Assembly (NCBI GenBank): GCA_023386315.1 | Contig: JAEWJZ010000023.1 | Coordinates: forward strand, 89,045-153,044 | Direction: 5' to 3' | From: Bacillota bacterium | GTDB taxonomy: Bacteria; Bacillota; Clostridia; Lachnospirales; Lachnospiraceae | DNA: 64,000 nucleotides | Shown here: positions 7,845 to 17,444 of the stretch, piece by piece | How positions within the stretch are numbered: the first letter of the stretch is position 1 | Layout of the letters: every line of letters starts with the position of its first letter | Notes under the pieces: model-generated | Seen by the model: only the letters and a program-made list of their open reading frames with translations | What the model was told of the DNA's origin: nothing | The model's database searches: none | Made by a program: the position numbers and the translations under genes

Positions 7845-8477
7845 ATGAGGGAGAAAAGAATTATTTTTGCAACTGGAAACGAAGGAAAAATGCGGGAGAT
7901 CCGTGAAATCTTAAAGGATTTGGGAATGGAAGTGTGTTCCATGAAAGATGCCGGCATTCATCTTGATATAGAGGAAAACGGAGCTACTTTTGGGGAAAAC
8001 GCAGAAATAAAAGCCATGGCAGTGTGGAAAAAGTCCGGAGGCATCGTTCTGGCTGATGATTCCGGTCTGGTGGTAGACTGCCTGGGCGGAGAGCCTGGAA
8101 TTTACTCTGCCCGGTATATGGGAGAGGATACTTCCTATGAAATCAAAAATCAGACCATTTTAAACCGTGCAGCCCTTGCGGTTGGAGAGGAGAGGAGTGC
8201 GCGTTTTGTCTGTAACATTGCTGCAGTACTTCCCGACGGGTCTGTGCTTCATACGGAAGCAGCCATGGAGGGACTGATTGCTGATAAGCCGGCTGGAGGC
8301 GGGGGTTTTGGTTATGACCCGATTCTTTATATACCAGAGTTTCATATGACTGCAGCGGAGCTTACCATGGACCAGAAAAACCGGATCAGTCACAGAGGGA
8401 AAGCGCTTGAAGCCATGAAAGATAAGCTGAAAGAACAGTTTGGGGAGGAGAATCATGAAAGTACTGATTGTCAGTGA
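7845..8477 (+). CDS. HAM1/RdgB non-canonical purine NTP pyrophosphatase
   Basis: 210 aa, with GAAGGAGAG upstream. The N-terminal FATGNEGKMREI matches the family's (S/T)xNxxK nucleotide site; ADDSGLVVDCLGG and GGGFGYDPI (family GFGYDPLF), plus the terminal SHRGKAL, are hallmark blocks. It converts dITP, ITP and XTP to monophosphates and PPi, keeping deaminated purines out of nucleic acids. It overlaps the next gene by 23 bases, implying a shared transcript. Confidence 0.94.
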   Translation: MREKRIIFATGNEGKMREIREILKDLGMEVCSMKDAGIHLDIEENGATFGENAEIKAMAVWKKSGGIVLADDSGLVVDCLGGEPGIYSARYMGEDTSYEIKNQTILNRAALAVGEERSARFVCNIAAVLPDGSVLHTEAAMEGLIADKPAGGGGFGYDPILYIPEFHMTAAELTMDQKNRISHRGKALEAMKDKLKEQFGEENHESTDCQ

Positions 8478-8949
8478 TACCCACCGGAAGGATGAAAATC
8501 TTCTGAGGGTGATCGGGGAAAACAAACCCTTTGACATGTTGATCCACCTGGGAGATTCAGAAGGCAGTGAAAAGAAGATTGAGGGCTGGCTGGATGAAGG
8601 CTGTGAGCTTCACATGGTTCTTGGAAACAATGACTTTTTCTCAGATCTGGAACGGGAAAAGGAAATTAAAGTGGGCAGTTACCGGATACTTCTGACTCAT
8701 GGACATTACTATAATGTATCTCTGGGAGTGGAGCGGCTGGAAGCGGAGGCCTTAGAGCGGAATATTCAGATCGCCATGTATGGACATACCCACAGACCGT
8801 TTTATGAGGTACATAACGGGGTTATAATCTTAAATCCCGGAAGTATGTCCTATCCCCGCCAGGAAGGCAGAAGACCCTCTTATATGATCATGGAACTGGA
8901 TGAGCAGGGCGAAGTTCATTTTACTCTGAATTTTCTGGAAAAAGTATAG
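8455..8949 (+). CDS. YfcE/MJ0936-type metallophosphoesterase
   Basis: 164 aa. ATG 8455 has GGGGAGGAG directly upstream; the alternative TTG at 8440 would absorb that site. Motifs SDTHR, GDSEG, GNND, THGH and GHTHRP give the two-metal calcineurin-like site. Translationally coupled to the RdgB-like gene, an arrangement common in clostridia. It differs enough from the YfcE-like protein at 4798 to be a separate subfamily. Substrate unknown. Confidence 0.9.
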   Translation: MKVLIVSDTHRKDENLLRVIGENKPFDMLIHLGDSEGSEKKIEGWLDEGCELHMVLGNNDFFSDLEREKEIKVGSYRILLTHGHYYNVSLGVERLEAEALERNIQIAMYGHTHRPFYEVHNGVIILNPGSMSYPRQEGRRPSYMIMELDEQGEVHFTLNFLEKV

Positions 8950-8959
8950 ATACAAATAA

Positions 8960-9006
8960 AACCCTGACAGAGAGACTTGATGACTCATGGGCTCTGTCAG
9001 GGTTTT
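8960..9006. terminator. Bidirectional intrinsic terminator
   Basis: 13-bp perfect stem (8960-8972 with 8992-9004) with A-rich and T-rich flanks. It serves the metallophosphoesterase gene on + and the convergent GH4 gene on -. Confidence 0.88.
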
Positions 9007-9021
9007 GTTTATTATTTATAA

Positions 9022-10419
9022 TTAGTTCCAGCCCTCTGGCAGGTATGCCAGGGTGTTTGCAATCATATCGTCTGCAAGTTTCTTCACCTCTGCGTCGCCT
9101 GCTCTGCCCTTAACCAGAGGATCACTTAAGAAAGCTTCATAAACCAGTTTGCGGTCACAGGTAAGCGCTGCGTTTAAAATCCGTTCGTGATTAGCAACGT
9201 GAGGCTTGATAAGTTCCAGTACTTCTTCCGGAATTGTTCCTGCTATGACTGGCTTAATGCTGTCGCGGCTGAATACTGCATTTGTCTCTACAACGGCATC
9301 TTTTGGCAGGTTTGCAATCTGTAAGAAGGAGTTTGGTATGTTTACATTGCTGATGGTGCGGTCCAGGCCGCATAAAGATTTAATTAAAAGAATTCCTTCT
9401 TCTCCTGACGGCTTTAATTCAATTTCTTCTTCTCCATTTGCCAGGCGGCGGCTCTTTGCCAGACGTTCTTTTAAGTCATTCTTTCTCCAGTCAACTGTGG
9501 TGAGTCCGAATTTCCAGGATTTCACAGTCTCCGGGTCTTTGAGATAGTCGGTTCCAGGCATGAATTCTGCAAGATGACGGTCTCCCGCAGCTGCAATCAG
9601 GCCATAGCGGCGGAAAAGGTCGAATTTTACCCGGTGCGCACACTCAAAAGTGCTGTTTGCCCAGTTCTTATCCGGCTCTTCATAGCCCTCCTCATAATGA
9701 GCATCGATATAATCACGGTAAACGGGGAATAAATCGATTCCTTTATAGGAAGCCTCATCAAACCAGGTAAAATGGTTAATACCCAGAACGTTTACATGAA
9801 TGTCTCTGCGGTCAATGGATTCCAGTCCAAAGGTTTCCTCGCAGATTCCCTTTAATACCTTCTGGGTGCCGAATACTTCATGGCAGCAGCCAAAGGCTTT
9901 AATCTGGGGAAATACATGATAAAGAGTCTTAACACACAAAGACATGGGATTGGTATAGTTAATTACCCATACATCGGGTGCATATTCCTTTATTGCCTCC
10001 GCAATGGTTACAAACATTGGTATGGTGCGCAGTGCACGGATCATTCCGCCAGGGCCGGCCGTATCCCCGACTGACTGATAGATACCAAGTCTTTCCGGAA
10101 GATGAACATCGGAATCCATCTCGTCAAAGGTACCGGGGAGAATGGAGATTACTGCAAAATCGCAGCCTGTCAGCGCATCTTTTAAGGATTCAGACTGGAC
10201 GTAATCCCATTTTCCAATGGTGTCCCTGCGTGCGCTCAGATGGCTGCCGATGATTTCATTGTTTTTGGAAGCAGCGGGATCAATGTCATAAAGCCGGATG
10301 GTTCCGCTCATGGAATCATCCATGGATAGGTCCGTCATAAAGGTCCAGGCCCAGCCTCTGGAGCCTCCGCCGATGTAAGCGATCTGAATGTCGCTTACTT
10401 TGTTGTTTTCGTATTTCAT
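9022..10419 (-). CDS. GH4 family NAD/Mn-dependent glycosidase
   Basis: 465 aa. An N-terminal Rossmann loop (YIGGGSRGWAW, residues 15-25) binds NAD. Cys179-His180-Glu181-Val182 forms the family's metal-binding CHxx motif, and NYTNPMS and GINHFTWF are further GH4 blocks. GH4 enzymes cleave by oxidation at C3 and elimination. The motif argues against the CN(V/I)P phospho-beta-glucosidases and for an alpha-glucosidase/galactosidase/glucuronidase-like branch; the exact sugar is open. It is divergent from an AraC regulator and begins the glycan locus, so it may act on an uronate or hexoside from the same glycan. Confidence 0.88.
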   Translation of the reverse strand: MKYENNKVSDIQIAYIGGGSRGWAWTFMTDLSMDDSMSGTIRLYDIDPAASKNNEIIGSHLSARRDTIGKWDYVQSESLKDALTGCDFAVISILPGTFDEMDSDVHLPERLGIYQSVGDTAGPGGMIRALRTIPMFVTIAEAIKEYAPDVWVINYTNPMSLCVKTLYHVFPQIKAFGCCHEVFGTQKVLKGICEETFGLESIDRRDIHVNVLGINHFTWFDEASYKGIDLFPVYRDYIDAHYEEGYEEPDKNWANSTFECAHRVKFDLFRRYGLIAAAGDRHLAEFMPGTDYLKDPETVKSWKFGLTTVDWRKNDLKERLAKSRRLANGEEEIELKPSGEEGILLIKSLCGLDRTISNVNIPNSFLQIANLPKDAVVETNAVFSRDSIKPVIAGTIPEEVLELIKPHVANHERILNAALTCDRKLVYEAFLSDPLVKGRAGDAEVKKLADDMIANTLAYLPEGWN

Positions 10420-10473
10420 AAAGGTTTCCTCCTGAAACTAAGAAATATTAAATAGGTTCGTATCACTCTCTAT

Positions 10474-10507
10474 TGCATATTATAATGCATTATAGTATTA
10501 TAATACT
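10474..10507. promoter_or_regulatory. Palindromes in the GH4/araC divergent region
   Basis: Near-palindrome TGCAT-N6-ATGCA at 10474-10489 and a perfect 14-bp palindrome AGTATTA/TAATACT at 10494-10507. Both overlap TATAAT-like boxes on both strands. They are plausible operator and promoter sites for the adjacent regulator. Confidence 0.45.
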
Positions 10508-10567
10508 TATATAATTGATGCTTATTTCATGATAATCATACTTTTGGCTACTGATTTGGAGGAGGAA

Positions 10568-11431
10568 ATGGAACGTATCATATTTGAGGAGAGCATGGAA
10601 GGCGTTGTCATCGATGAGGTGGTGCGGGATGATGGATTTTCCATGACAATGAAGCATTTTCATGATACTTATGAACTGTATTTTCTCTTAAGCGGGGAAC
10701 GATATTATTTTATTGATAAAGAGACCTATTACGTGAAAACAGGAGATGTGGTTTTGGTCAACCGGCAGCAGGTGCATAAGACGAGCCAGGCAGGGAGCGG
10801 AAGCCATGACCGGATTTTACTTCAGCTTAACGGGAGGTATTTAGAAACCTGGTTAAACCATGCGGGAGTTTATTCCCTGGAAAAGCTTTTCGGAGATTAT
10901 TATGGTGTAGCCAGACTTTCGGAAAAGGAATGGGAGGAGATGAAGACCCTGCTTCTGTCAATCAGAGACGAATTAAGGGGCAGGAGGGAGCGGTATGAAG
11001 TCATGGTCCGTCTTATGATTTCCAGAATTCTTCTTATGGTTTACAGAAGCCGGAAGAAAAATGTATTAAAGGATATGCCTCCTACGGTTCAGACATCAAA
11101 GCATGGAAAAGTACATGAGGTGGCGGAGTATTTAACGCTCCATTGTGAGTCAGCGGAAAGTCTGGAGGAACTGGCGGAACGTTTTTTTATCAGCAAATCC
11201 TATTTAAGCAGGATCTTCCGGGAAGTGACGGGATTCTCTGTCAATGAATACCGGAATTTAGCAAGGGTGCGAAAAGCCAGAGAGCTTCTTTTAAACAGTG
11301 AATATTCAGTGACAGAGATATCAGAACTTCTGGGGTTTGAGAGTGTCACATATTTTGAACGGGTATTTAAAAAGCATACCGATGCCACGCCTTTGAAATA
11401 TAGAAAAGAGACGAAAAGAACGGAGCAGTAA
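10568..11431 (+). CDS. AraC-family transcriptional regulator (cupin + HTH)
   Basis: 287 aa. ATG 10568 follows GGAGGAGGAA; an upstream ATG at 10529 lacks a ribosome site. The N-terminal half is a cupin sugar-sensing domain (MKHFHDTYELYFLLSGERYYF, then GDVVLVNRQQVHKT). The C-terminal ~100 residues carry two helix-turn-helix units (LEELAERFFISKSYLSRIF and VTEISELLGFESVTYFERVFKK). It probably controls the divergent GH4 gene and perhaps the GH105 gene. Confidence 0.9.
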   Translation: MERIIFEESMEGVVIDEVVRDDGFSMTMKHFHDTYELYFLLSGERYYFIDKETYYVKTGDVVLVNRQQVHKTSQAGSGSHDRILLQLNGRYLETWLNHAGVYSLEKLFGDYYGVARLSEKEWEEMKTLLLSIRDELRGRRERYEVMVRLMISRILLMVYRSRKKNVLKDMPPTVQTSKHGKVHEVAEYLTLHCESAESLEELAERFFISKSYLSRIFREVTGFSVNEYRNLARVRKARELLLNSEYSVTEISELLGFESVTYFERVFKKHTDATPLKYRKETKRTEQ

Positions 11432-11455
11432 ACGTTCTTTTCGTCTCTCTTTTTA
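11408..11455. terminator. Bidirectional intrinsic terminator
   Basis: Perfect 15-bp stem (11408-11422 with 11433-11447) overlapping the araC stop codon, followed by CTCTTTTT; serves the convergent GH105 gene too. Confidence 0.9.
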
Positions 11456-11466
11456 TGGTCAGACAG

Positions 11467-12594
11467 CTATTTCACAAGTGCCTCACAGAGTGCGGTGAGA
11501 GCAAGTGCCTGACCATAAGCCATAGGCATGATCAGGACATTCTTATAGTGGTTGCCGTCCATTCCGATTCCGGTTCCTGCAGATACATTCAGTACAGTTC
11601 CGTCCTCGGAAACATTATCGCAGATCGCTAAGATTGCACGATCAGCAGCTTCTCTATACTCATCGCCCAGAACTCCTCCTTTTACGCCTCTTAAAATTCC
11701 GGCGGCAATGGCAGCTGAGCCGGATACCTCTTCGTAGCTGGTTTCATCTGTCAGAACTGTCCGCCACAATCCGGAGGGCGCCTGGAGCTTTAAGAGCGCC
11801 GCTGCCTGTGACTTAAATGTATCAATCAGATAGGTTCTTACTCCTTCATTTAAATCATCCCCGCAGGTATCTATAAATTCCATGATTCCGTAAGTGAACC
11901 AGGAATTTCCCCTGCACCAGAAGACACCGCCAAAATTATCCATTCGTTCAAAACTGAATCCATGATGGAAAAGTCCGGTCTGTTTATCAAATAAATATTT
12001 GATGTGTACCAGAAACTGATGGAGGGCTTCATTTTTCCAGGCCGGATTTTCTGCCTGCTGTCCCATTCTGTTTAAGAAGAGTACGGACATAAACAGAGTG
12101 TCGATCCATATCTGACCTTCATTGAGCGTTACCCCGTTCCGGTCCCCAATAGCGCTGGTTACGTGCTGAAAGCCATTGTCTGCCGTCCTGGGAAGCTCGT
12201 TAATCAGCCAGTCTGCCTGTTGTGTGCAGAGCTTATAAAAGCTCTCTGAGTCCTTAAGCCTGCTGTGAAGGCAGGAAAGGGGAAGAAATGGGGCGGTTGT
12301 ATTGATGTTTTTGGAGGGGAGCCCGTTTTTTAAATGACCGCTGTACCAGGTTTCAAAGAAAGGAAGGTACCGGTCGTCTCCGTAGAATTCCTGCAGTTTA
12401 TATAAGCCGTAAAGACCAACGCCCTGAGGCCAGTCCCATTCTTCAATTCCGAAATCTCTCTGGATGATTCCCTTTTTGGTGTCTGTAGAACTGACGGCTT
12501 TATCTTTGTCATAGTCACAGCCTCCCAGATTCATAAGCTTTTCCACCACCAGATGGATTTTTTCAAGCAGTCTTTCGTTTGTCATTGTTGTCAT
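11467..12594 (-). CDS. GH105 unsaturated uronyl hydrolase (YteR/YesR-like), copy 1
   Basis: 375 aa, cytoplasmic (no signal peptide), an (alpha/alpha)6-barrel family. Key blocks: EWDWPQGVGLYGLYKL, KNINTTAPFLPL, IWIDTLFMSVLFLNRMG (catalytic Asp region) and FWCRGNSWFTYG. GH105 enzymes hydrate the 4,5-double bond of an unsaturated uronic acid left by a polysaccharide lyase and release it. Starts inside the stop of the upstream YesN gene (ATGA overlap), so it is translationally coupled; a second ATG nine bases on has better spacing from AAAGGAG. A paralogue lies at 31054. Confidence 0.88.
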   Translation of the reverse strand: MTTMTNERLLEKIHLVVEKLMNLGGCDYDKDKAVSSTDTKKGIIQRDFGIEEWDWPQGVGLYGLYKLQEFYGDDRYLPFFETWYSGHLKNGLPSKNINTTAPFLPLSCLHSRLKDSESFYKLCTQQADWLINELPRTADNGFQHVTSAIGDRNGVTLNEGQIWIDTLFMSVLFLNRMGQQAENPAWKNEALHQFLVHIKYLFDKQTGLFHHGFSFERMDNFGGVFWCRGNSWFTYGIMEFIDTCGDDLNEGVRTYLIDTFKSQAAALLKLQAPSGLWRTVLTDETSYEEVSGSAAIAAGILRGVKGGVLGDEYREAADRAILAICDNVSEDGTVLNVSAGTGIGMDGNHYKNVLIMPMAYGQALALTALCEALVK

Positions 12595-14117
12595 TCTCCT
12601 TTATGCTTTGTGTTTTTTAGTTTTTCAATGTAATCTGTGGGCGGAAGACCCGTATATCGTTTGAATACCTGGCTGAAATACTGGGGATTGCTTCCAAATC
12701 CCACCTGCCTTGCGATCTGTTTGATGTTGTCGTTGTGATAGAAGGTCATCAGCCGTATGGCTTCCTCCATACGCTCCTTATTTAAATAATCAGAAAAGCG
12801 CATTCCTTCTTCCTTCACAAACTGCTTGCTTAAATATCCGACGCTGACAAACAGGTAATTTTCAGCCAGCCATTTTAAAGACAGATTTTCAGAATCCAGA
12901 TGTTCCCTGATATAAGTTTTTAAAAGAGCGATATTGGAGCTTGACTTATGGCCTCCTGTTTCATACTCCTTCTGTACCAGAACGACTGACAGAAGGTTTC
13001 GGATTTCGGAAACGTTATCGCAGGAATACAGCCGTCTGAAAAAGTCACAGGCTGCATCAATGGGCGGTTTTTCCTGATTTAAGTCTGCCTGCAGAAAGAG
13101 GCCAAGTGCAAGACTTCTGGCAGTGGCCGGCGGCATGGAATCAATAAAAACGGAATTTAAAAGTTCCGTAGCCTGGACGATGTCCGGTGCAGAGGTAATG
13201 GAATCCTCTAAGCGGCTGATCATCCATGGAGCCGTAATATGATTCCTGATCTCATAGCTTTCCCCTTTTTCGCTGAGCAGAAGAATCCGTTCAAAACGGG
13301 AAATTTTCTGGATCACAAAGTGAAAAAGTTTTTCGGAGGTTTCCATGTGGATAAATTCCGTTTCAAAGGTGACGGACTGATTGGGATAATGCAGTTTTAG
13401 TATGGAGTTTTTAACCCTTTCCTGTATTGCGAGAGTGGAAGCAGGAAAGATTAAGACTGCAGTGTTTTTTACATAAAGTATGGAAAAATCCATGTGGAGT
13501 CCTTCTGAACCCAGAATTTTAACGATATCAGAAGTGAAATTTTTTAAATACGGTTCTTCTACAAAGGAGCAGATGCATGCATTGAGGCAGTTTTCAGGCA
13601 GGGATAACAACTCCTTATATTTGCAAAATACGCCTGAAAAGGTATCCTGATGTTCCAGAAGCTCCATGATGAAGCTTTGTTCCAACGGAATGTGCAGAGT
13701 TTTTAAAAGGTCCTGCTGCTGGGATATGCGGCGGGACTCCTCCTGCAGGCGTTCTTTCCGGATGGAAACAAGGGAATCGATCAGTTCATTTTTATCCGTA
13801 GGCTTTAATAAATAAAAACGGACTCCGTATTTCATCGCCTGCTTGGCATATTCAAAGTCATTGTAGCCGGAAAGCAGAATAAAGGAGATTTTAGAATCTG
13901 TTTTCATGGATCGTTCGATTAAATCCAGCCCGTTTAAAATGGGCATCCGGATATCGGTGATTACCACATCCGGATATTCATCACATATGATGTCATAAGC
14001 TTCCATTCCATTTTTGGCAGTTGCAATCAGCTCATAGCCTAAGGATTCATAATCGACCATTTGGGAAAGCGCTTCTCTGATAATTTGTTCATCATCCACA
14101 ATCATTAATCTCAGCAT
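12591..14117 (-). CDS. YesN-like response regulator, AraC-type output
   Basis: 508 aa. ATG 14117 has AGGAGG seven bases upstream; an in-frame start 13 codons earlier would overlap the sensor gene. Receiver domain ~1-120 with phosphoacceptor Asp55 (VVITDIRMP) and acidic pair DDE. A ~280-residue middle region of the YesN type follows, then a C-terminal AraC HTH pair (LSLKWLAENYLFVSVGYLSKQF, IKQIARQVGFGSNPQYFSQVFKR). Partner of the adjacent YesM kinase; probably activates the ABC transporter and glycosidase genes. Confidence 0.92.
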   Translation of the reverse strand: MLRLMIVDDEQIIREALSQMVDYESLGYELIATAKNGMEAYDIICDEYPDVVITDIRMPILNGLDLIERSMKTDSKISFILLSGYNDFEYAKQAMKYGVRFYLLKPTDKNELIDSLVSIRKERLQEESRRISQQQDLLKTLHIPLEQSFIMELLEHQDTFSGVFCKYKELLSLPENCLNACICSFVEEPYLKNFTSDIVKILGSEGLHMDFSILYVKNTAVLIFPASTLAIQERVKNSILKLHYPNQSVTFETEFIHMETSEKLFHFVIQKISRFERILLLSEKGESYEIRNHITAPWMISRLEDSITSAPDIVQATELLNSVFIDSMPPATARSLALGLFLQADLNQEKPPIDAACDFFRRLYSCDNVSEIRNLLSVVLVQKEYETGGHKSSSNIALLKTYIREHLDSENLSLKWLAENYLFVSVGYLSKQFVKEEGMRFSDYLNKERMEEAIRLMTFYHNDNIKQIARQVGFGSNPQYFSQVFKRYTGLPPTDYIEKLKNTKHKGE

Positions 14118-14118
14118 G

Positions 14119-15879
14119 TCAAACCTCCTGTTCTTTTGGAATAGACAGCATAACAACTGCCATTCCGTTCTTATTATAAAAATTCAGTCCGTAATTGTTG
14201 CCATAGAGTAATTTTAACCTGGAATTAATGTTCACCAGCCCCACACCTGATCCCTGGGGCAGGATTTCCCTGCTTTCAATTTTGGAGAGTAAGTCAGGTT
14301 CAAAACTGGAACCGGTATTGGATACCTTGATCTGATAATCCAGTTCCATTTCCTTAATTGTAACCCGAATGCAGCACATTTCGTCCGTAGCTTCCATGGC
14401 ATGCTTCAGCGCATTTTCCACAAGAGGCTGTATACATAGTTTTGGGACAAAAATGTGGGAAATATTCTCCGGAATATCCAGCTCAAAGTTCAGCCTGTCC
14501 TTAAAGCGCATTTCCTGAATCCGGATGTAGTCATTTAACACTTCCAGCTCGTCAGAGAGAGGGATGATATCCTTTTGCCCTGCAATGGAAGCACGGAATA
14601 AGTTGCCGAGAGAGCGGACCATCATGGAGATATCGTCAGCTCCGTATTTTTGGGCCATCCAGTTGATGGTATCCAGCGTGTTGTATAAAAAGTGGGGATT
14701 AATCTGCTGCTGAAGCATCTTAATCGTGGAATCCCTTAAAAGCAGCTGTTTGTCATAATTTTCATCTCTTAGTACTTTTACGCTGTGGGTCATCTCATCA
14801 AAGCTGCGGTGGAGCTGGCCGATTTCATCCTGTCTGTTCTCATAATCATAGGGCTTTATGCTAAGGTCAGGAGCTTCCCCGTTTCCAAAACGCTGGATTT
14901 TTTCAATTAAGTAATCCAGGTGGCGGAAAATATAGCGGAAAAGTAAATTCACCAGAATTGCTGTAACCAGGATAATGAAAAAGGTAAATAAAAGAATCTG
15001 CATGGTGATAAGGCGGACGTTGTTAAACAGGGGGTTATAATCTCTGAAATAGAGGTAGTCCCAGCCAGTATAGGGAATATAGCCGGTTATTATAAACTCC
15101 TTTTTATGATCCAGAGAGGCTATTGTATAGGTGTTTTCCCTGTCCTGTCTGTCAGCGATGAGTTCCAGACAGTATTCCTGGTGATAGGACTCCTCCGGAT
15201 AGATCCGCTTTTCTCCGGTCATCAAAACGAATCTGGAATTGTCCGCCAGACTTCCGGAACTTTTTAAACCATCCTCAATCATACGCTCCATATCAACGGT
15301 AACATAGAGTCCTGCCAGCTTTTTCAGGCTTAAATATTTCAGCTTTAAGATCTGCCTTGCACATACGGTATCGTCACCTGGTTCAATGGCGGAGTACCAT
15401 ATGGCTTTGCCCTTTAAGCGGTCAATTGCCTGACCAAGCTCCATACGGTTGAATCTGTCAATATCATCCGAACGTCCCATGCAGATATTGGATCCGTCAT
15501 CTAATACGATGTTGATGGATTTGACATATCTGCTCTGGTAAATATAGGAGTAGAGCTGCTGATAAATGTCTCTTTTTGCAAGAGCTCTCCGGTCACTGTA
15601 TGGCTTTTCCATAAGAAAAGACAAATTCTCCTGCAAAACGGAATCTCCAATTATGTTGTCCGTCACATTTTCAACCATCTGCATTTCCGATTCCAGATAG
15701 GTGGTTACGTGGCTTAAGGAGTCGGCATTTGCCTGGTAAAGTACTTCGTTATAGCGGTGGGTCAGAATCCGTATGCTGATCAGGATTGTGAGGCACAGGG
15801 TGAAAAGAGCAAGGAGAAAAACCGTCAGTATTTTTTTGTATAAAGACAGGTTGTTAAACCAGACCGTACATCGTTTCAT
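14119..15879 (-). CDS. YesM-like sensor histidine kinase
   Basis: 586 aa, start ATG 15879 with GAAAGGA upstream. TM1 at about residues 17-37, an extracellular dCache-like sensor of ~240 residues, TM2 near residue 290, then HAMP (FDEMTHSVKVLRDENYDKQL), a HisKA_7TM/His_kinase phosphoacceptor His396 (NPHFLYN) and a HATPase domain (VENALKHA; GSGVGLVNINSRL). The partner is YesN, whose start codon lies two bases past this gene's stop. It likely senses the glycan or the substrate-binding lipoprotein encoded divergently at 16067. Confidence 0.92.
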   Translation of the reverse strand: MKRCTVWFNNLSLYKKILTVFLLALFTLCLTILISIRILTHRYNEVLYQANADSLSHVTTYLESEMQMVENVTDNIIGDSVLQENLSFLMEKPYSDRRALAKRDIYQQLYSYIYQSRYVKSINIVLDDGSNICMGRSDDIDRFNRMELGQAIDRLKGKAIWYSAIEPGDDTVCARQILKLKYLSLKKLAGLYVTVDMERMIEDGLKSSGSLADNSRFVLMTGEKRIYPEESYHQEYCLELIADRQDRENTYTIASLDHKKEFIITGYIPYTGWDYLYFRDYNPLFNNVRLITMQILLFTFFIILVTAILVNLLFRYIFRHLDYLIEKIQRFGNGEAPDLSIKPYDYENRQDEIGQLHRSFDEMTHSVKVLRDENYDKQLLLRDSTIKMLQQQINPHFLYNTLDTINWMAQKYGADDISMMVRSLGNLFRASIAGQKDIIPLSDELEVLNDYIRIQEMRFKDRLNFELDIPENISHIFVPKLCIQPLVENALKHAMEATDEMCCIRVTIKEMELDYQIKVSNTGSSFEPDLLSKIESREILPQGSGVGLVNINSRLKLLYGNNYGLNFYNKNGMAVVMLSIPKEQEV

Positions 15880-16066
15880 AATCAGATTTCCTTTCTCAGA
15901 TAATCGTATTATATAGTAAAACATCGAAAAAATAAATTGGTAAACAGTCTCAAATTACATAAAGCTGTTTTTTCAACCATAAAAAGCCGTATTTTAACTT
16001 TACGTTTGTGCATATTTGACATAAAATGTGGTTATCTTAAAGAAATCAAATGGGAGGTTTTGCAAA

Positions 16067-17419
16067 ATGAAGAAAAGAATCTTAGCAACAACACTTGCAG
16101 CAATTCTTGCAGCATCATCATTAGCTGCCTGCGGTTCAAAGACTGAACCGACTGAAACCACAAAAGCAGACGCGGCTACCACACAGGCAGCCACAACAGC
16201 AGCAACTGCTGACACAACAGCAGCAGCCGGCGGTAAGGTATCCTTAAGCCTTTGCTGGTGGGGAAATCAGACAAGAAACGATGTAACAAAAAAAGCAGTT
16301 GATCTTTACATGAGTAAAAATCCAAATGTAGACATCAAGGTTGAGTTTACAGACTGGTCCGGTTACTGGGACAAGCTTTCTGCTATGGCAGCCGGCGGAA
16401 ATCTTCCTGACATCATTCAGATGGATTACTCCTATTTAAACCAGTACCAGAAGAGCGGTCAGCTTGCTGACTTATCTGAATTCATGAGCAGCGGAGTGAT
16501 TGATACTTCAAAGATCCCGGAAAGCATCATTAAAAGTGGTGATGTTGACGGAAAGACCTATGCAATCAGCCTTGGAAGCAACGCTCCTATGATGGTTTAT
16601 GACAAAGCAGTGGTTGAAAAGGCAGGAGTTACCATTCCAGATCAGATGACAATGGACGAGCTTTATGACCTTTCCAAGACCATCAATGAGAAAACCGGTG
16701 TTAAAACTCTTTATGACGGCGGCATCAACATGATGCAGATCATGGCAAGAGCAAATGGTTCTCATTTATTTGACGAATTAACAGCTGGAACCGAAGATTC
16801 CATGAAAATTTATTTTGACACCATGGAGAAGTTTGCAAAATCTGACGCCAGCATTTCCGCTGATTTATTAGCAGAGAAAAATCCTGATGTAGTTGAGACA
16901 AAACCAATCATCGATGGAACAACCTGGAATGATTTAAGCTTATCCAACCAGTTTATCAGTATCTCTAAGACTGCAGGAAGAGATCTTGGAATTACCATGT
17001 TCCCAACTCTTACCAATGCAAAAGCACAGCCACTGTATTTAAAACCAAGTATGTTCTTCTCTATCGCTGAAACTTCCAAGAATAAGGAAGAGGCTGCAAA
17101 GTTCATTGACTGGTTTACAAACAGCGCAGAGTGTAATGAAATCCTTCTTGCTGAAAGAGGAATTCCGATCAATACAGAAGTTGCAGATGCAATCAAACCA
17201 AAGGCAGATGCAGCAGCTCAGACCGTATTTGATTATGTTGCAAAAGTTACGGAAATTGCAACCCCAATTGATGCTCCAGACCCATCTGGTAAAGGTGAAG
17301 TAGAAGCATTAGGAAAAACAGTTGTTGAAGCAGTTCGTTACGGAGATGCAACAGCAGAAGATGCAGTTGGCCAGTTTGTGCCTGAAGCAAAAAGTATACT
17401 TGAACAAGCGGCAAAATAA
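16067..17419 (+). CDS. ABC sugar transporter substrate-binding lipoprotein (family 1)
   Basis: 450 aa. ATG 16067 follows GGGAGG. A lipoprotein signal peptide ends in LAAC with Cys22. A Thr/Ala-rich linker (~30-55) tethers the binding domain, which resembles MalE/UgpB-type solute-binding proteins (SLCWWGNQTRNDV, LPDIIQMDYSYLNQY). With the two permeases downstream it forms an oligosaccharide importer lacking its own ATPase; such systems share an MsmK-type ATPase encoded elsewhere. Divergent from yesMN, so probably under that system. Confidence 0.92.
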   Translation: MKKRILATTLAAILAASSLAACGSKTEPTETTKADAATTQAATTAATADTTAAAGGKVSLSLCWWGNQTRNDVTKKAVDLYMSKNPNVDIKVEFTDWSGYWDKLSAMAAGGNLPDIIQMDYSYLNQYQKSGQLADLSEFMSSGVIDTSKIPESIIKSGDVDGKTYAISLGSNAPMMVYDKAVVEKAGVTIPDQMTMDELYDLSKTINEKTGVKTLYDGGINMMQIMARANGSHLFDELTAGTEDSMKIYFDTMEKFAKSDASISADLLAEKNPDVVETKPIIDGTTWNDLSLSNQFISISKTAGRDLGITMFPTLTNAKAQPLYLKPSMFFSIAETSKNKEEAAKFIDWFTNSAECNEILLAERGIPINTEVADAIKPKADAAAQTVFDYVAKVTEIATPIDAPDPSGKGEVEALGKTVVEAVRYGDATAEDAVGQFVPEAKSILEQAAK

Positions 17420-17444
17420 CAGGTAAAATTCTGGAGGGGATAAG

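Noticed and set aside
9206..10253. Plus-strand frames inside the GH4 gene
   Set aside because: They are shadows of the conserved minus-strand GH4 reading frame.
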